Shown: one piece after another, positions 44,001-51,893 of the stretch
Layout: each line of letters opens with the position of its first letter
Numbering within the stretch: the first letter of the stretch is position 1
Source of the DNA: an uncultured bacterium
Lineage (GTDB): Bacteria > Cyanobacteriota > Vampirovibrionia > Gastranaerophilales > Gastranaerophilaceae
Assembly: GCA_902462155.1 (NCBI GenBank)
Contig: CABQAQ010000006.1
Location: forward strand, 1-64,000
Reading direction: 5' to 3'
DNA length: 64,000 nucleotides
The notes under the pieces: generated by a model
What the model saw: the letters and a program-made list of their open reading frames with translations, nothing else
Databases searched by the model: none
What the model was told of the DNA's origin: nothing
Translations under genes and position numbers: made by a program

Positions 44001-44764
44001 ACAACAATAAAGCAAACTTAAATAATGGTGACAACATTATAAATATCGTTAACTCTACAGGAGCAAATGTTACTGTTGGAGATGGGGATAATAATATAAA
44101 AGTAATAGGACAAGATAATAATGTTAAGACTGGTAATGGTAATAATGATGTTACATGCTCCGGTTCTGAAAATAATATAACTACCGGATCGGGCAATGAT
44201 AACGTAAATATAGCCGGTAATAGAAACACTGTTAATACAGGTGACGGAGATGATCTAGTAACTGTAAATTCAGGTGATGGTAATGATCTTGATGGTGGAA
44301 ATGGTAATGATAATTTAAATAATCTAGGCACAAATACTAAAGTTATACATTTTGAATATTTAAAGAAAAAAACAAATCCTTTTTCATTACAGATAGGTCC
44401 ACATTCTTATGATTTAATAAAATTGGATTTAGGTTTTCTACTAGGCAATATTTCGATTGACGTTCTTTCAGAAGAAAATGCACGTAATTCATTAGATTAC
44501 GTAGATTCGTTGCTTAAAGAAGTTAATCGTAAAATAAGTGAAATAGGGGTTTACCAAAATTGCTTAGCAGGAATTGAAGATCTTAATAATATTACAAAAA
44601 CAAACTTAAGTGCTTTTAAATCTACTATTATGGATGCTGATATTGCCAAAGAAATGTTTTATCTTACTAAAGATCAGATACGTAACCAAGCTTGTGTCAG
44701 CTTAATCAATGTTAATGAAACTGTTAATCGAAATCTTATAATTAGTTTACTATCAAATTTATAA
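41012..44764 (+). CDS. Giant flagellin with RTX-type calcium-binding repeat insertion (copy 1)
   Basis: The 1250-residue protein has standard flagellin ends: D0/D1 N-terminus (1-150, with the LSSGAKVNNASDDSA signature) and D0/D1 C-terminus (about 1112-1250, NETVNRNLIISLLSNL). The central variable region is huge. After a Ser/Thr-rich linker (about 155-235) come three units, each a ~75-90 residue beta-rich module (starting near 247, 484 and 749) followed by an array of GGxGxD-type nonapeptide repeats such as GGDGDDTIT and GGNGNDTIT. These are RTX beta-rolls that bind calcium. Many repeats are Asn-rich degenerate forms (NNTINGGNGND). The role is inferred; no protease or toxin domain is seen. Confidence 0.92.
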   Translation: MSSINTNLQGLKLSNVLFDLTSDLNKRLRNLSSGAKVNNASDDSASMFVNSKLDSNINGLDSANHNIQIASNALSLAEGALNSIRNSLQKIRVLNLQALNSTYSDSSKNSIQNHINSLFSEIVKIQDSTKFNNKSLFVEMEKLDPNTTQILNPSTAKTKSSTKTSTLTSTSDKSAKTLTQTLTSTSDKSAETLTQTSTSLTDTTLATSDSIYNSSYSDSSRDIALTSLDTTGAEIMGNSDTISLAANESKVVKIGDLHYEITNDQAESNSFEYDYQNGKITFTQTDKGTYTGKKNITIKALDDKSYNIESNLRYSKIYGSSQNDTIKVTGSYNYSTIYGGDGDDKITTNGTHYTIYGENGNDIITSNSSVTTIYGGDGDDTITANKTQSFVHGGDGDDTISIVDNSGAYGDNGDDTITIKGANSCASGGDGNDTFIKNSSYTNTVIIGGSGTNTIEDVSKVSASDIIAQIDNKTTDSSSIEIPANSSVEVTIKGKKYTFKSNDASQASSISWVLTSEGITFGGSNVTITGQKDVEHNVTLVGNRLTFNGGDKNDKITNNAANSHINGNGGDDILINNGYRSQINSGSGNDTIYANNGAYVIRNDSGDDTIYLNGSVDNTKDRFYLGPKTSNTIYINTNGKKFTPAGSANNTFYINGDGNTVTTGSGKDNFIINGNKNTVNGGDGDDQFTIYGDENTVNGEAGDDYCTVVSGEYNTVDGGNGDDLYLDFGKHTEAKNIKKDERNVELIFTFNGEEKTIITSDKKVYTIINNAKDNNTLNYTYNPKTGEIIFIGDSFTISAADGVDHNINLNGNNNVINGSDKNDTILISNGSDNKIFGNDGNDTITSNSSNNTIYGNNGNDTIIINKENGSYEIDGGDGNDTITINANNTTNVKGSDGNDTIIIKGSNNTADGGNGDDTIDTNGDNNTINGGNGNDTITIKGSNNTADGDDGADTIGANGNDNTINVSDSNNNIYTIGDNNTINETSDNSNEITLEGNNNKANLNNGDNIINIVNSTGANVTVGDGDNNIKVIGQDNNVKTGNGNNDVTCSGSENNITTGSGNDNVNIAGNRNTVNTGDGDDLVTVNSGDGNDLDGGNGNDNLNNLGTNTKVIHFEYLKKKTNPFSLQIGPHSYDLIKLDLGFLLGNISIDVLSEENARNSLDYVDSLLKEVNRKISEIGVYQNCLAGIEDLNNITKTNLSAFKSTIMDADIAKEMFYLTKDQIRNQACVSLINVNETVNRNLIISLLSNL
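41750..44335 (+). repeat. Three module-plus-RTX units in flagellin 1
   Basis: Modules near 41750-41985, 42461-42680 and 43258-43487 share a pattern: a YxI/YTI strand, a long strand ending in TF or IIF, a TI(K/S)A or TITGQ strand, a DxxxHNI/YNI turn, and then NDTI/NDKI leading into the RTX array. Between them are arrays of 9- or 18-residue repeats. Confidence 0.75.
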
Positions 44765-44784
44765 TAAATTCCTATCAAAAAATC

Positions 44785-44874
44785 ATACTTTAGTATGAGA
44801 AAATTCCAACTATTGATGAAACAACATCAGTAGTAATATATGATAAAATGGGAATGTCAGATTAGTGGATAAAT
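44785..44874 (+). promoter_or_regulatory. Flagellin 2 upstream block
   Basis: This near-copy of the 40920-41011 block has the landmarks ACTTTAGTATGAGAAAA, ATATATGATAAAATG and TGGATAAATATGAG. There is no hairpin terminator between the two flagellin genes, so copy 2 could also be read from upstream. Confidence 0.4.
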
Positions 44875-45744
44875 ATGAGTTCAATAAATACAAACTTACA
44901 GGGATTAAAACTCTCTAATGTTTTGTTTGATTTAACTTCGGATCTAAACAAACGTTTGAGAAATCTTTCATCAGGAGCTAAAGTCAATAATGCTTCTGAC
45001 GATTCTGCTTCTATGTTTGTCAATTCAAAATTAGATTCTAACATTAATGGTTTAGACAGTGCTAATCATAATATTCAGATAGCTTCTAATGCTCTTAGCC
45101 TAGCCGAAGGTGCTTTAAATTCTATTAGAAATTCGCTTCTAAAAATAAGGGGCTTAAACCTTCAAGCTCTTAATTCTACTTATTCTGATTCTTCTAAAAA
45201 TAGCATCCAAAAACAGATAAATAGTCTATTCTCTGAAATTATTAAAATTCAAGATTCTACAAGGTTTAACAATAAGTCCCTATTTGTAGATCTAGAAAAA
45301 ATTGACCCCAATACTACTCAAATACTTAACCCTTCCACTAATCAAACAACATCCACTAATCAAACTTCGCCGACTGATACAACAACACCTGACTCTAGTT
45401 CTTCATCCTCTTCTGACTCTAGTCGTGACACTGCTTTAACTAATGTTGATCCAAAAGAATATGAACCCTATAAAAACCCTATATCATTAGTCGCTGGAAA
45501 GACTAAATATATCAAAATAGACTTTAATGGAAAACAATATCGTTATAATATAAGCAGTAGTGTTGATACTAAAATAAAAGTAGCATTTGGTAGTAACTCT
45601 ATTAAATTTGTAAAAACTGATGGTACATCAACAAAAGATAATATTGACATAGTTATTGAAGCAGTAGACGATGGTTTTGGGCATAATATAGAAACTAATA
45701 TAAATTATACTACAATTAAAGTACAAATTGTGCAGATAACATAA
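44875..45744 (+). CDS. RTX flagellin copy 2, 5' part before a frameshift
   Basis: The 289 residues give the flagellin D0/D1 N-terminus, nearly identical to copy 1 over about the first 88 codons, then a Ser/Thr-rich linker (TSPTDTTTPDSSSSSSSD) and the first beta-rich module (YKNPISLVAGKTKYIKIDFNG onward in shortened form). The frame is lost around 45718-45722, after which it reads VQIVQIT and stops. One extra G in AAAG (to AAAGG) would restore IKGTNCADNIKNTG and join the 3' part. Confidence 0.85.
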   Translation: MSSINTNLQGLKLSNVLFDLTSDLNKRLRNLSSGAKVNNASDDSASMFVNSKLDSNINGLDSANHNIQIASNALSLAEGALNSIRNSLLKIRGLNLQALNSTYSDSSKNSIQKQINSLFSEIIKIQDSTRFNNKSLFVDLEKIDPNTTQILNPSTNQTTSTNQTSPTDTTTPDSSSSSSSDSSRDTALTNVDPKEYEPYKNPISLVAGKTKYIKIDFNGKQYRYNISSSVDTKIKVAFGSNSIKFVKTDGTSTKDNIDIVIEAVDDGFGHNIETNINYTTIKVQIVQIT

Positions 45745-45776
45745 AGAATACAGGAGCAGGTGGAACAATATATGGT

Positions 45777-48302
45777 TTGAGAGGAGATGACACTTTAGAA
45801 ACAACGAGCTTAAAAGGTACTATATATGGAGGCGACGGAAATGATAAAATCTACATCAATGGTCCAAATAGCTCTGCATACGGAGAAGACGGTGACGATG
45901 AAATATATATAAATAATACAAATATTTGTGCCTTTGGGGGAAATGGTAACGATAAATTCTATAATACCCAAACCACAGAAGAAAGCGTAATTGATGGAGG
46001 AAGTGGAACAAACATATTATCGGACACAACTACTAATATTGAAGGACTTATAACTAATATTGATGGTTTTCAGACTGATTCACAATACATTGAATTATCA
46101 GGCAATGAAACAAGACAAATTTTAATTAATGGTATTAAATATGAAATAACAAATAATCTTAATAAATCATCAACATTTGTTTACAAGATTAATGGAGATA
46201 AAAGTATTGATTTTGGAGGAGCCCAATTAACTATTAAAGGGCAAGAAGATGTTGCACACAAAGTTAATATATATGGAACAAGGATAAAGTTTTATGGGGG
46301 TGCAAAAGATGATATCATAACAAATTATGCTTCTTATACAGAAATATATGGACAAGGCGGCAATAATACATTAACTAACAACAACTCAACACAAAATAGT
46401 CTATATGGCGGAAATGGTAATGATACAATTATTATGAATGTACATACAAATATATTCGATACTGGTATTGGTAACAATACAATTTATTTTAATTATAAGG
46501 AAAGAACACCTGAAAAGTTGGGGACTTTAAATAGAATATTTAAGGGTACAAATACTATCTATCTAAATGGGGAGGGTATCTATTTAAGAAATTATACAAA
46601 TCCTGATGATCATAGAAAGGTTACGATAGATTTCACTAATTCAAATAATACAATTTATATAAACAGTAGTAATAATACAGTAACTACAGGAAATGGGGAT
46701 ACTAACTTCATTATCAATGGTAGTTCTAATGATATTAAGTGTGGAGATGGAAATGATTATTGTACAGTAGTATCCGGAAGGAATAATAAAGCCGACGGTG
46801 GAGGCGGCAATAATTATATTACGGATTTTGTCAAGGATACAGATTCAGATTATACTAACTTCATTACTAATCCTTATAGTGGAGTTTTAACTTTTACATA
46901 CATCGGAGAAAAACAGTCTTTTAAGACTGATGACGGAAAAGAATATACTATTATTAATGATACTACAGAAGGTAATAGAAAAGCTAGCAACACACTTAAG
47001 TATACCTATAATCCTAATACCGGACAAGTTACTCTTATTGGAGAGAGCTTTACAATTTCTGCCTCTGATGGTGTTGAACATAATATCAATTTAAATGGTA
47101 AAAATAATGTAATTAAGGGATCTGATAAAAATGACACAATTTTAATATCTAATGGATCTAATAATAAAATTTTTGGTAATGATGGAAATGACACAATTAT
47201 TTCAAATACTTCTAACAACAAGATTTATGGCAATAATGGAGATGATACTATCATTCTCAAAGGATCTAACAATACAGCTAATGGCAACGATGGAAATGAC
47301 ACTATCGAAGCCAATGGAGATTATAATACAATTAATGGCGGTAACGGAAATGACACTATTACTATTAAAGGATCTAACAACACAGCTGATGGAGATGATG
47401 GAGCTGACACTATTGGAGCCAATGGAAACAATAACATTATAAATGTTTCTGATAGCAACAATACTATATATACAATAGGAGATAATAACACTATTAAAGA
47501 AACCTCAGATAATTCTAATAACATAAACTTGCAAGGGAATAACAATAACGCAAACTTAAATAATGGTGACAACACTATAAATATCGTTAACTCTACAGGA
47601 GCAAATGTTACTGTTGGAGATGGGGATAATAATATAAAAGTAATAGGACAAGATAATACTGTTAAGACTGGTAATGGTAATAATACAGTAAGTATAACTG
47701 GAAATGACAATACAGCTAATACAGGATCAGGTGAAGATAGAGTCACAATTTCAGGCAATAGGAATAATGTTAATACAGGTGACGGGGATGATCAAGTAAC
47801 TGTAAATTCAGGTGATAGTAATGACCTTGATGGAGGAAATGGAAATGACATTTTAAATAATCTTGGTTCTGATACTAAAGCTATAAATTTTGAATATTTA
47901 AAGAAAAAAACAAATCCTTTTTCATTACAGATAGGTCCACATTCTTATGATTTAATAAAATTGGATTTAGGTTTTCTACTAGGCAATATTTCGATTGACG
48001 TTCTTTCAGAAGAAAATGCACGTAATTCATTAGATTACGTAGATTCGTTGCTTAAAGAAGTTAATCGTAAAATAAGTGAAATAGGGGTTTACCAAAATTG
48101 CTTAGCAGGAATTGAAGATCTTAATAATATTACAAAAACAAACTTAAGTGCTTTTAAATCTACTATTATGGATGCTGATATTGCCAAAGAAATGTTTTAT
48201 CTTACTAAAGATCAGATACGTAACCAAGCTTGTGTCAGCTTAATCAATGTTAATGAAACTGTTAATCGAAATCTTATCATAAAATTACTAGGTAACTTAT
48301 AG
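45777..48302 (+). CDS. RTX flagellin copy 2, 3' part after a frameshift
   Basis: The 841 residues read on from the frameshift near 45720 without an independent start (the first usable codon is TTG at 45777 with no ribosome binding site). They hold RTX arrays (GGDGNDKIY, GEDGDDEIY), two further beta-rich modules, more Asn-rich RTX arrays and the flagellin D0/D1 C-terminus, whose last ~130 codons look identical to copy 1. Joined to the 5' part, the protein would be about 1140 residues. It is intact apart from the one-base shift. Confidence 0.85.
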   Translation: MRGDDTLETTSLKGTIYGGDGNDKIYINGPNSSAYGEDGDDEIYINNTNICAFGGNGNDKFYNTQTTEESVIDGGSGTNILSDTTTNIEGLITNIDGFQTDSQYIELSGNETRQILINGIKYEITNNLNKSSTFVYKINGDKSIDFGGAQLTIKGQEDVAHKVNIYGTRIKFYGGAKDDIITNYASYTEIYGQGGNNTLTNNNSTQNSLYGGNGNDTIIMNVHTNIFDTGIGNNTIYFNYKERTPEKLGTLNRIFKGTNTIYLNGEGIYLRNYTNPDDHRKVTIDFTNSNNTIYINSSNNTVTTGNGDTNFIINGSSNDIKCGDGNDYCTVVSGRNNKADGGGGNNYITDFVKDTDSDYTNFITNPYSGVLTFTYIGEKQSFKTDDGKEYTIINDTTEGNRKASNTLKYTYNPNTGQVTLIGESFTISASDGVEHNINLNGKNNVIKGSDKNDTILISNGSNNKIFGNDGNDTIISNTSNNKIYGNNGDDTIILKGSNNTANGNDGNDTIEANGDYNTINGGNGNDTITIKGSNNTADGDDGADTIGANGNNNIINVSDSNNTIYTIGDNNTIKETSDNSNNINLQGNNNNANLNNGDNTINIVNSTGANVTVGDGDNNIKVIGQDNTVKTGNGNNTVSITGNDNTANTGSGEDRVTISGNRNNVNTGDGDDQVTVNSGDSNDLDGGNGNDILNNLGSDTKAINFEYLKKKTNPFSLQIGPHSYDLIKLDLGFLLGNISIDVLSEENARNSLDYVDSLLKEVNRKISEIGVYQNCLAGIEDLNNITKTNLSAFKSTIMDADIAKEMFYLTKDQIRNQACVSLINVNETVNRNLIIKLLGNL

Positions 48303-48319
48303 AGTCAATTAAAAATATT

Positions 48320-48330
48320 TATAATATAAT
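48320..48330 (+). promoter_or_regulatory. Possible -10 elements of ispF placed for a leaderless transcript
   Basis: Two overlapping TATAAT hexamers (48320-48325 and 48325-48330) lie just before the ispF ATG at 48337. Transcription would start at or near the ATG. There is no ribosome binding site, and no clear -35. Confidence 0.35.
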
Positions 48331-48336
48331 AGAAAT

Positions 48337-48822
48337 ATGAACATAAGAATAGGAACAGGATTTGACATACACCGCCTAGAAGAAGGTAAAAAGTTAATAA
48401 TAGGTGGAGTAGATATAGATTATGATAAAGGTTTTATTGCCCATAGTGATGGAGATGTTCTTATTCACGCAATTATAGATAGTATATTTGGTGCATTAGC
48501 TATAGGTGATATAGGCACTCATTTCCCTGATACTGATATAGCTTTTAAGGATATTTCAAGTATTGTATTACTTGAAAAAGCTATTAATATTATGGAGGAA
48601 AAAGGATATTCAATATTAAATATTGATTGTACTATTAAAGCTCAAAAACCTAAAATGAAAAATATAATTCCCATAATGAAGAAGTTATTAAGTAAAAAAT
48701 TAAAAATAGATATAGATAACTTGTCAATAAAAGCAAAGACAATGGAGAATCTTGGCCCTATTGGAAATTGTGAAGCCATTGCTGCTGATGTTGTTGTTTT
48801 ACTTATAAAACAACCTTATTAA
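48337..48822 (+). CDS. ispF: 2-C-methyl-D-erythritol 2,4-cyclodiphosphate synthase
   Basis: IspF closes the cyclic diphosphate ring in the MEP isoprenoid pathway. The 161 residues are full length, with the GTGFDIHRLEEG zinc motif (Asp/His), the AHSDGDVLIHAI motif and the C-terminal KAKTMENLGPIG segment. No ribosome binding site is present. It ends 10 bases before the converging phosphohexomutase gene. Confidence 0.96.
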   Translation: MNIRIGTGFDIHRLEEGKKLIIGGVDIDYDKGFIAHSDGDVLIHAIIDSIFGALAIGDIGTHFPDTDIAFKDISSIVLLEKAINIMEEKGYSILNIDCTIKAQKPKMKNIIPIMKKLLSKKLKIDIDNLSIKAKTMENLGPIGNCEAIAADVVVLLIKQPY

Positions 48823-48831
48823 AAATATAAA

Positions 48832-50271
48832 TTAAAAATTAAATAAAGAGATTATATTTTGTTTATAAAGTTTTAGCTTTTTATTATCATATGATTCAAA
48901 ATATATTCTTAACAATGGTTCTGTACCACTTTTTCTTACTAAAATCCAACTTAAACCATTATCTAGATATATTTTTAATCCATCTTTATCATCTATTTTT
49001 GAAATATCTTTTTTTTCAAATGCATTAAGGATTAAATTATTATCAAAATCTTTCACACTTGTTAAATCAATATCTAATCTGTCATTTATAAATTTGTATT
49101 TACATATATCGATTAACTCTTCTTGTAATTGAACTAAAGTTTTATTAAAACAAGCTAAAGCTTCTAAAATAAGAAGATTTGCAAAAATACCATCCTTTTC
49201 CGGAATATGGAATCCACAACTTAATCCACCAGATTCTTCTCCTGCAATAATAGCCTCACAAGATCTCATTTCAGAACCCACCCATTTAAATCCTACCTTT
49301 GTTTCAATTACATTAACATTAAGCTGTTTAGCTAGAATATCTAATAATACACTTGACCCTACCGTTTTGATTAAACATCCATTTATTTTTCTATTATTTT
49401 TTAAATGTAATAATAAAATCCCCATAATCTCATTTGGAGTTACATATTGACCATTTTCATTAATAACTCCATAACGATCGGCATCACCATCATTTGATAA
49501 TCCTATTGTTAATTGATCAGAATTTTTAATATAATCAATTAAATCATTTAGATATTTTGGTTTTGGATCAGGAAGTTTACCATTAAATTCCGGATCAAAA
49601 TAATCATTTAATTTAATGATAGGTATATTATGACGTTGTAAAATTTCATCAAAAAATCCAATAGAAGCACTATGTAATGCATCAAATACTATTTTTTGTT
49701 TAAGTGTCTTTATTAATTGAAAATCAATAATATTTTCTAAATGATCAAAGTAGTCTTCTTTAAAAGAAACCATTTCTATATTATTCAGTTTAATATTATC
49801 AAAATAATCATTAAATTCATTTAAAGATGAAAATTCGATATTAATATTTTTATCCAGTTGATTCTTCTTAATATTAAGCATAATCTTAGAGGTAACAGAA
49901 TCTTCTGCAGGTCCACCAAAATCAGGTATAAATTTTATACCCAAATAATCAGGTGGATTATGAGATGCGGTTAGCATTATACCTAGAGCCTCATTTTTTT
50001 TTGCAGTAAAAGCTATGACAGGTGTCGGTACTATTTCTTTTGATAATTTTACATCAAATCCCTCTTTTGCTATTAAATATGCAACAAATTTTGCCCACTT
50101 AAAACCATCTAGCCTTCCATCATAGCCTATTATAAACTCCTTTTTATTCCCATATTCTAGATTTACATAATCAATTATAGATTTTATTACATAATTTACA
50201 TTTTCAATATTAAATCCTTTTGAAAATTTTTCTCTCCATCCATCAGTGCCGAATTTTATTTCTGTTGCCAT
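48832..50271 (-). CDS. Phosphoglucomutase/phosphomannomutase family protein
   Basis: The 479-residue alpha-D-phosphohexomutase has the phosphoserine in TASHNPPDYLG (Ser103), the metal loop DGDADRYG, the sugar loop GEESGGLS and the C-terminal phosphate-binding RKSGTEPLLRIYFE. All four catalytic loops are intact. The family interconverts glucose or mannose 1- and 6-phosphates; which sugar cannot be decided here. GlmM is less likely because of the length and loop sequence. It diverges from pheA. Confidence 0.92.
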   Translation of the reverse strand: MATEIKFGTDGWREKFSKGFNIENVNYVIKSIIDYVNLEYGNKKEFIIGYDGRLDGFKWAKFVAYLIAKEGFDVKLSKEIVPTPVIAFTAKKNEALGIMLTASHNPPDYLGIKFIPDFGGPAEDSVTSKIMLNIKKNQLDKNINIEFSSLNEFNDYFDNIKLNNIEMVSFKEDYFDHLENIIDFQLIKTLKQKIVFDALHSASIGFFDEILQRHNIPIIKLNDYFDPEFNGKLPDPKPKYLNDLIDYIKNSDQLTIGLSNDGDADRYGVINENGQYVTPNEIMGILLLHLKNNRKINGCLIKTVGSSVLLDILAKQLNVNVIETKVGFKWVGSEMRSCEAIIAGEESGGLSCGFHIPEKDGIFANLLILEALACFNKTLVQLQEELIDICKYKFINDRLDIDLTSVKDFDNNLILNAFEKKDISKIDDKDGLKIYLDNGLSWILVRKSGTEPLLRIYFESYDNKKLKLYKQNIISLFNF

Positions 50272-50333
50272 AATCTAATCCTTTATGTAAAATCTAATTT
50301 ATACATTTTATAAAAAAATAGGATATTTTTCAA

Positions 50334-51200
50334 ATGGATAATTTTCAGAATATTAATAAGATATACTATCTTGGACCTGAAGGTTCTTATGCCAGTTTAG
50401 CTGTGAAAAAATTTTCTTCTTTTATTTTTGAACTTAATAAAATAAATAAGATACCTGTAAAAAGTATAAAAGACATTCTATCTAAAATTGATTCTGATAA
50501 AAACTCTATAGCTATTTTACCTATAGAGAACTCCATTGAAGGTATTGTACGTGAAACTATTGATAATTTTATAAACTTAAATGACAAAAGTATAAAGATT
50601 TTTGGTGAAACTACTTTAGAAATTAATCATTGTTTAGCTTCAAAATCAGATACTATAGGGACTATAAGGCATATTTTATCTCATCCTCAAGCTTTATCTC
50701 AGTGTCAAAATTTTATTTTTAAAAATTTCAACCCTGAAAATATTAATATAATACCTGAAACATCTACATCAAAAGCACTTTATAAACTATCTGACCTTGA
50801 CAATACTTTTTCGGCTATAGGAAATCCTATTTTAGCTAAAGAACTTAATTTAAATATTCTCTATAAAAACATTAATGATGAGCAAGATAATAAAACAAGA
50901 TTTATTTTATTATCTCGTAATTTACAAAAAGATTCAAATGGTAAAATAAAAACCCAAATTATATTTTCAACAAAAAATCAATCCGGAGCTTTGGCTGATG
51001 TTTTATTTATTTTTAAAGAATATAAAATAAACTTAACTTATATCGACTCAAGACCTTCTAGAAGAACTTTAGGAGAATATATTTTTCTTGCGGATATAGA
51101 AGGTGATGTTAATAATTCTAATATCCGTAATGCCATTAAAGAAATAAAAACTAAAACAAGTTATTTAAATATTAATGGTAGTTACAAAATTTATTCTTAA
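50334..51200 (+). CDS. pheA: Prephenate dehydratase
   Basis: PheA makes phenylpyruvate from prephenate for phenylalanine. The 288 residues have the GPEGSYASLA opening, the PIENSIEGIVRETID motif and a C-terminal ACT regulatory domain (about 205-285) with the NLTYIDSRPSRRTLGEYIF feedback-binding segment (ESRPS-like). It lacks a fused chorismate mutase. An AGGA site lies 10 bases upstream of the ATG. Confidence 0.95.
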   Translation: MDNFQNINKIYYLGPEGSYASLAVKKFSSFIFELNKINKIPVKSIKDILSKIDSDKNSIAILPIENSIEGIVRETIDNFINLNDKSIKIFGETTLEINHCLASKSDTIGTIRHILSHPQALSQCQNFIFKNFNPENINIIPETSTSKALYKLSDLDNTFSAIGNPILAKELNLNILYKNINDEQDNKTRFILLSRNLQKDSNGKIKTQIIFSTKNQSGALADVLFIFKEYKINLTYIDSRPSRRTLGEYIFLADIEGDVNNSNIRNAIKEIKTKTSYLNINGSYKIYS

Positions 51201-51445
51201 TATAAGTTAGTTCTATATATAGAAATTCTTTAAAAATAGATTTAATAATATAAATAGTAGCTATAAAAGCAAAAAAAAAGCTATCAATAAAATAGCTTTA
51301 AAATAAAATTAATATCGTATCGTATCATAGAAAAAATTTTTATTCTCTTAAGTATCCTTACTTTAAAATATTTATCCTCTATTTACTATAGTTTGCAAGT
51401 TGTAAATTACTTTATGTATGGAAAATAAATCCGTATTTACAAGAA
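51201..51445. other. Spacer between pheA and the 85-aa gene
   Basis: This AT-rich stretch holds the terminator at 51270-51299 and nothing else that I recognise. Confidence 0.5.
51270..51299 (-). terminator. Terminator for the 51446-51703 gene (possibly also pheA)
   Basis: An 8-bp stem AAAGCTAT/ATAGCTTT (51277-51284 and 51292-51299) is followed by nine T on the minus strand. The forward side has only a short T-run. Confidence 0.65.
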
Positions 51446-51703
51446 TTATAATGTAAATATTCTATTTAAGATTCCTATATTTTGATCTAGTTCCGCACGT
51501 TCTCTTTCATAGAAGTAAATTTCTTTTGAATCATTTGCAAAATTAGATCTGAATATGTTACATAAAGCATCTGTATCATAACTATTTTCTACCGAAAACA
51601 TAACATCTACAAAGTTTTTGCGTAAAAATGATATTGTTACACTTAATAATAAAACACTTTTTAATACTATTTTAGCTTCATTAAATAAATTTAGAACTTT
51701 CAT
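51446..51703 (-). CDS. Small protein of unknown function
   Basis: This 85-residue protein has a plausible AGGGA site nine bases before its ATG and a terminator downstream. The N-terminal ~27 residues are hydrophobic (KIVLKSVLLLSVTISFL), which may be a signal or membrane segment, and the rest is polar with two cysteine/tyrosine positions (DTDALCNIF, EIYFYERERAEL). No family is recognised. It lies between pheA and ahcY. Confidence 0.55.
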   Translation of the reverse strand: MKVLNLFNEAKIVLKSVLLLSVTISFLRKNFVDVMFSVENSYDTDALCNIFRSNFANDSKEIYFYERERAELDQNIGILNRIFTL

Positions 51704-51805
51704 ATTTATAATTCCCTAATTAAAATCTTCTGACATTTTATACTATCGGCTATAGGTAATAAAAACTTTAATAATTCTATTTAATATATTAAGAAATATT
51801 ACAAA

Positions 51806-51855
51806 CAAATAAAAAGCTAATAAAAAAATAATAAAATTCTTCTTATTAGCTTTTT
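51806..51855 (-). terminator. Terminator of ahcY
   Basis: Thirteen-base arms AAAAAGCTAATAA and TTATTAGCTTTTT (51811-51823 and 51843-51855) form a hairpin whose minus-strand side continues into T-rich sequence. Confidence 0.8.
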
Positions 51856-51893
51856 AAAAACAAATTATAATAAACAAAAATCTATTTAAGGAT

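Noticed and set aside
40164..48302. A possible CRISPR array or mobile element around the repetitive flagellin region
   Set aside because: The repeats are in-frame codon repeats of different spacing, not uniform direct repeats with unique spacers, and no transposase or integrase is present.
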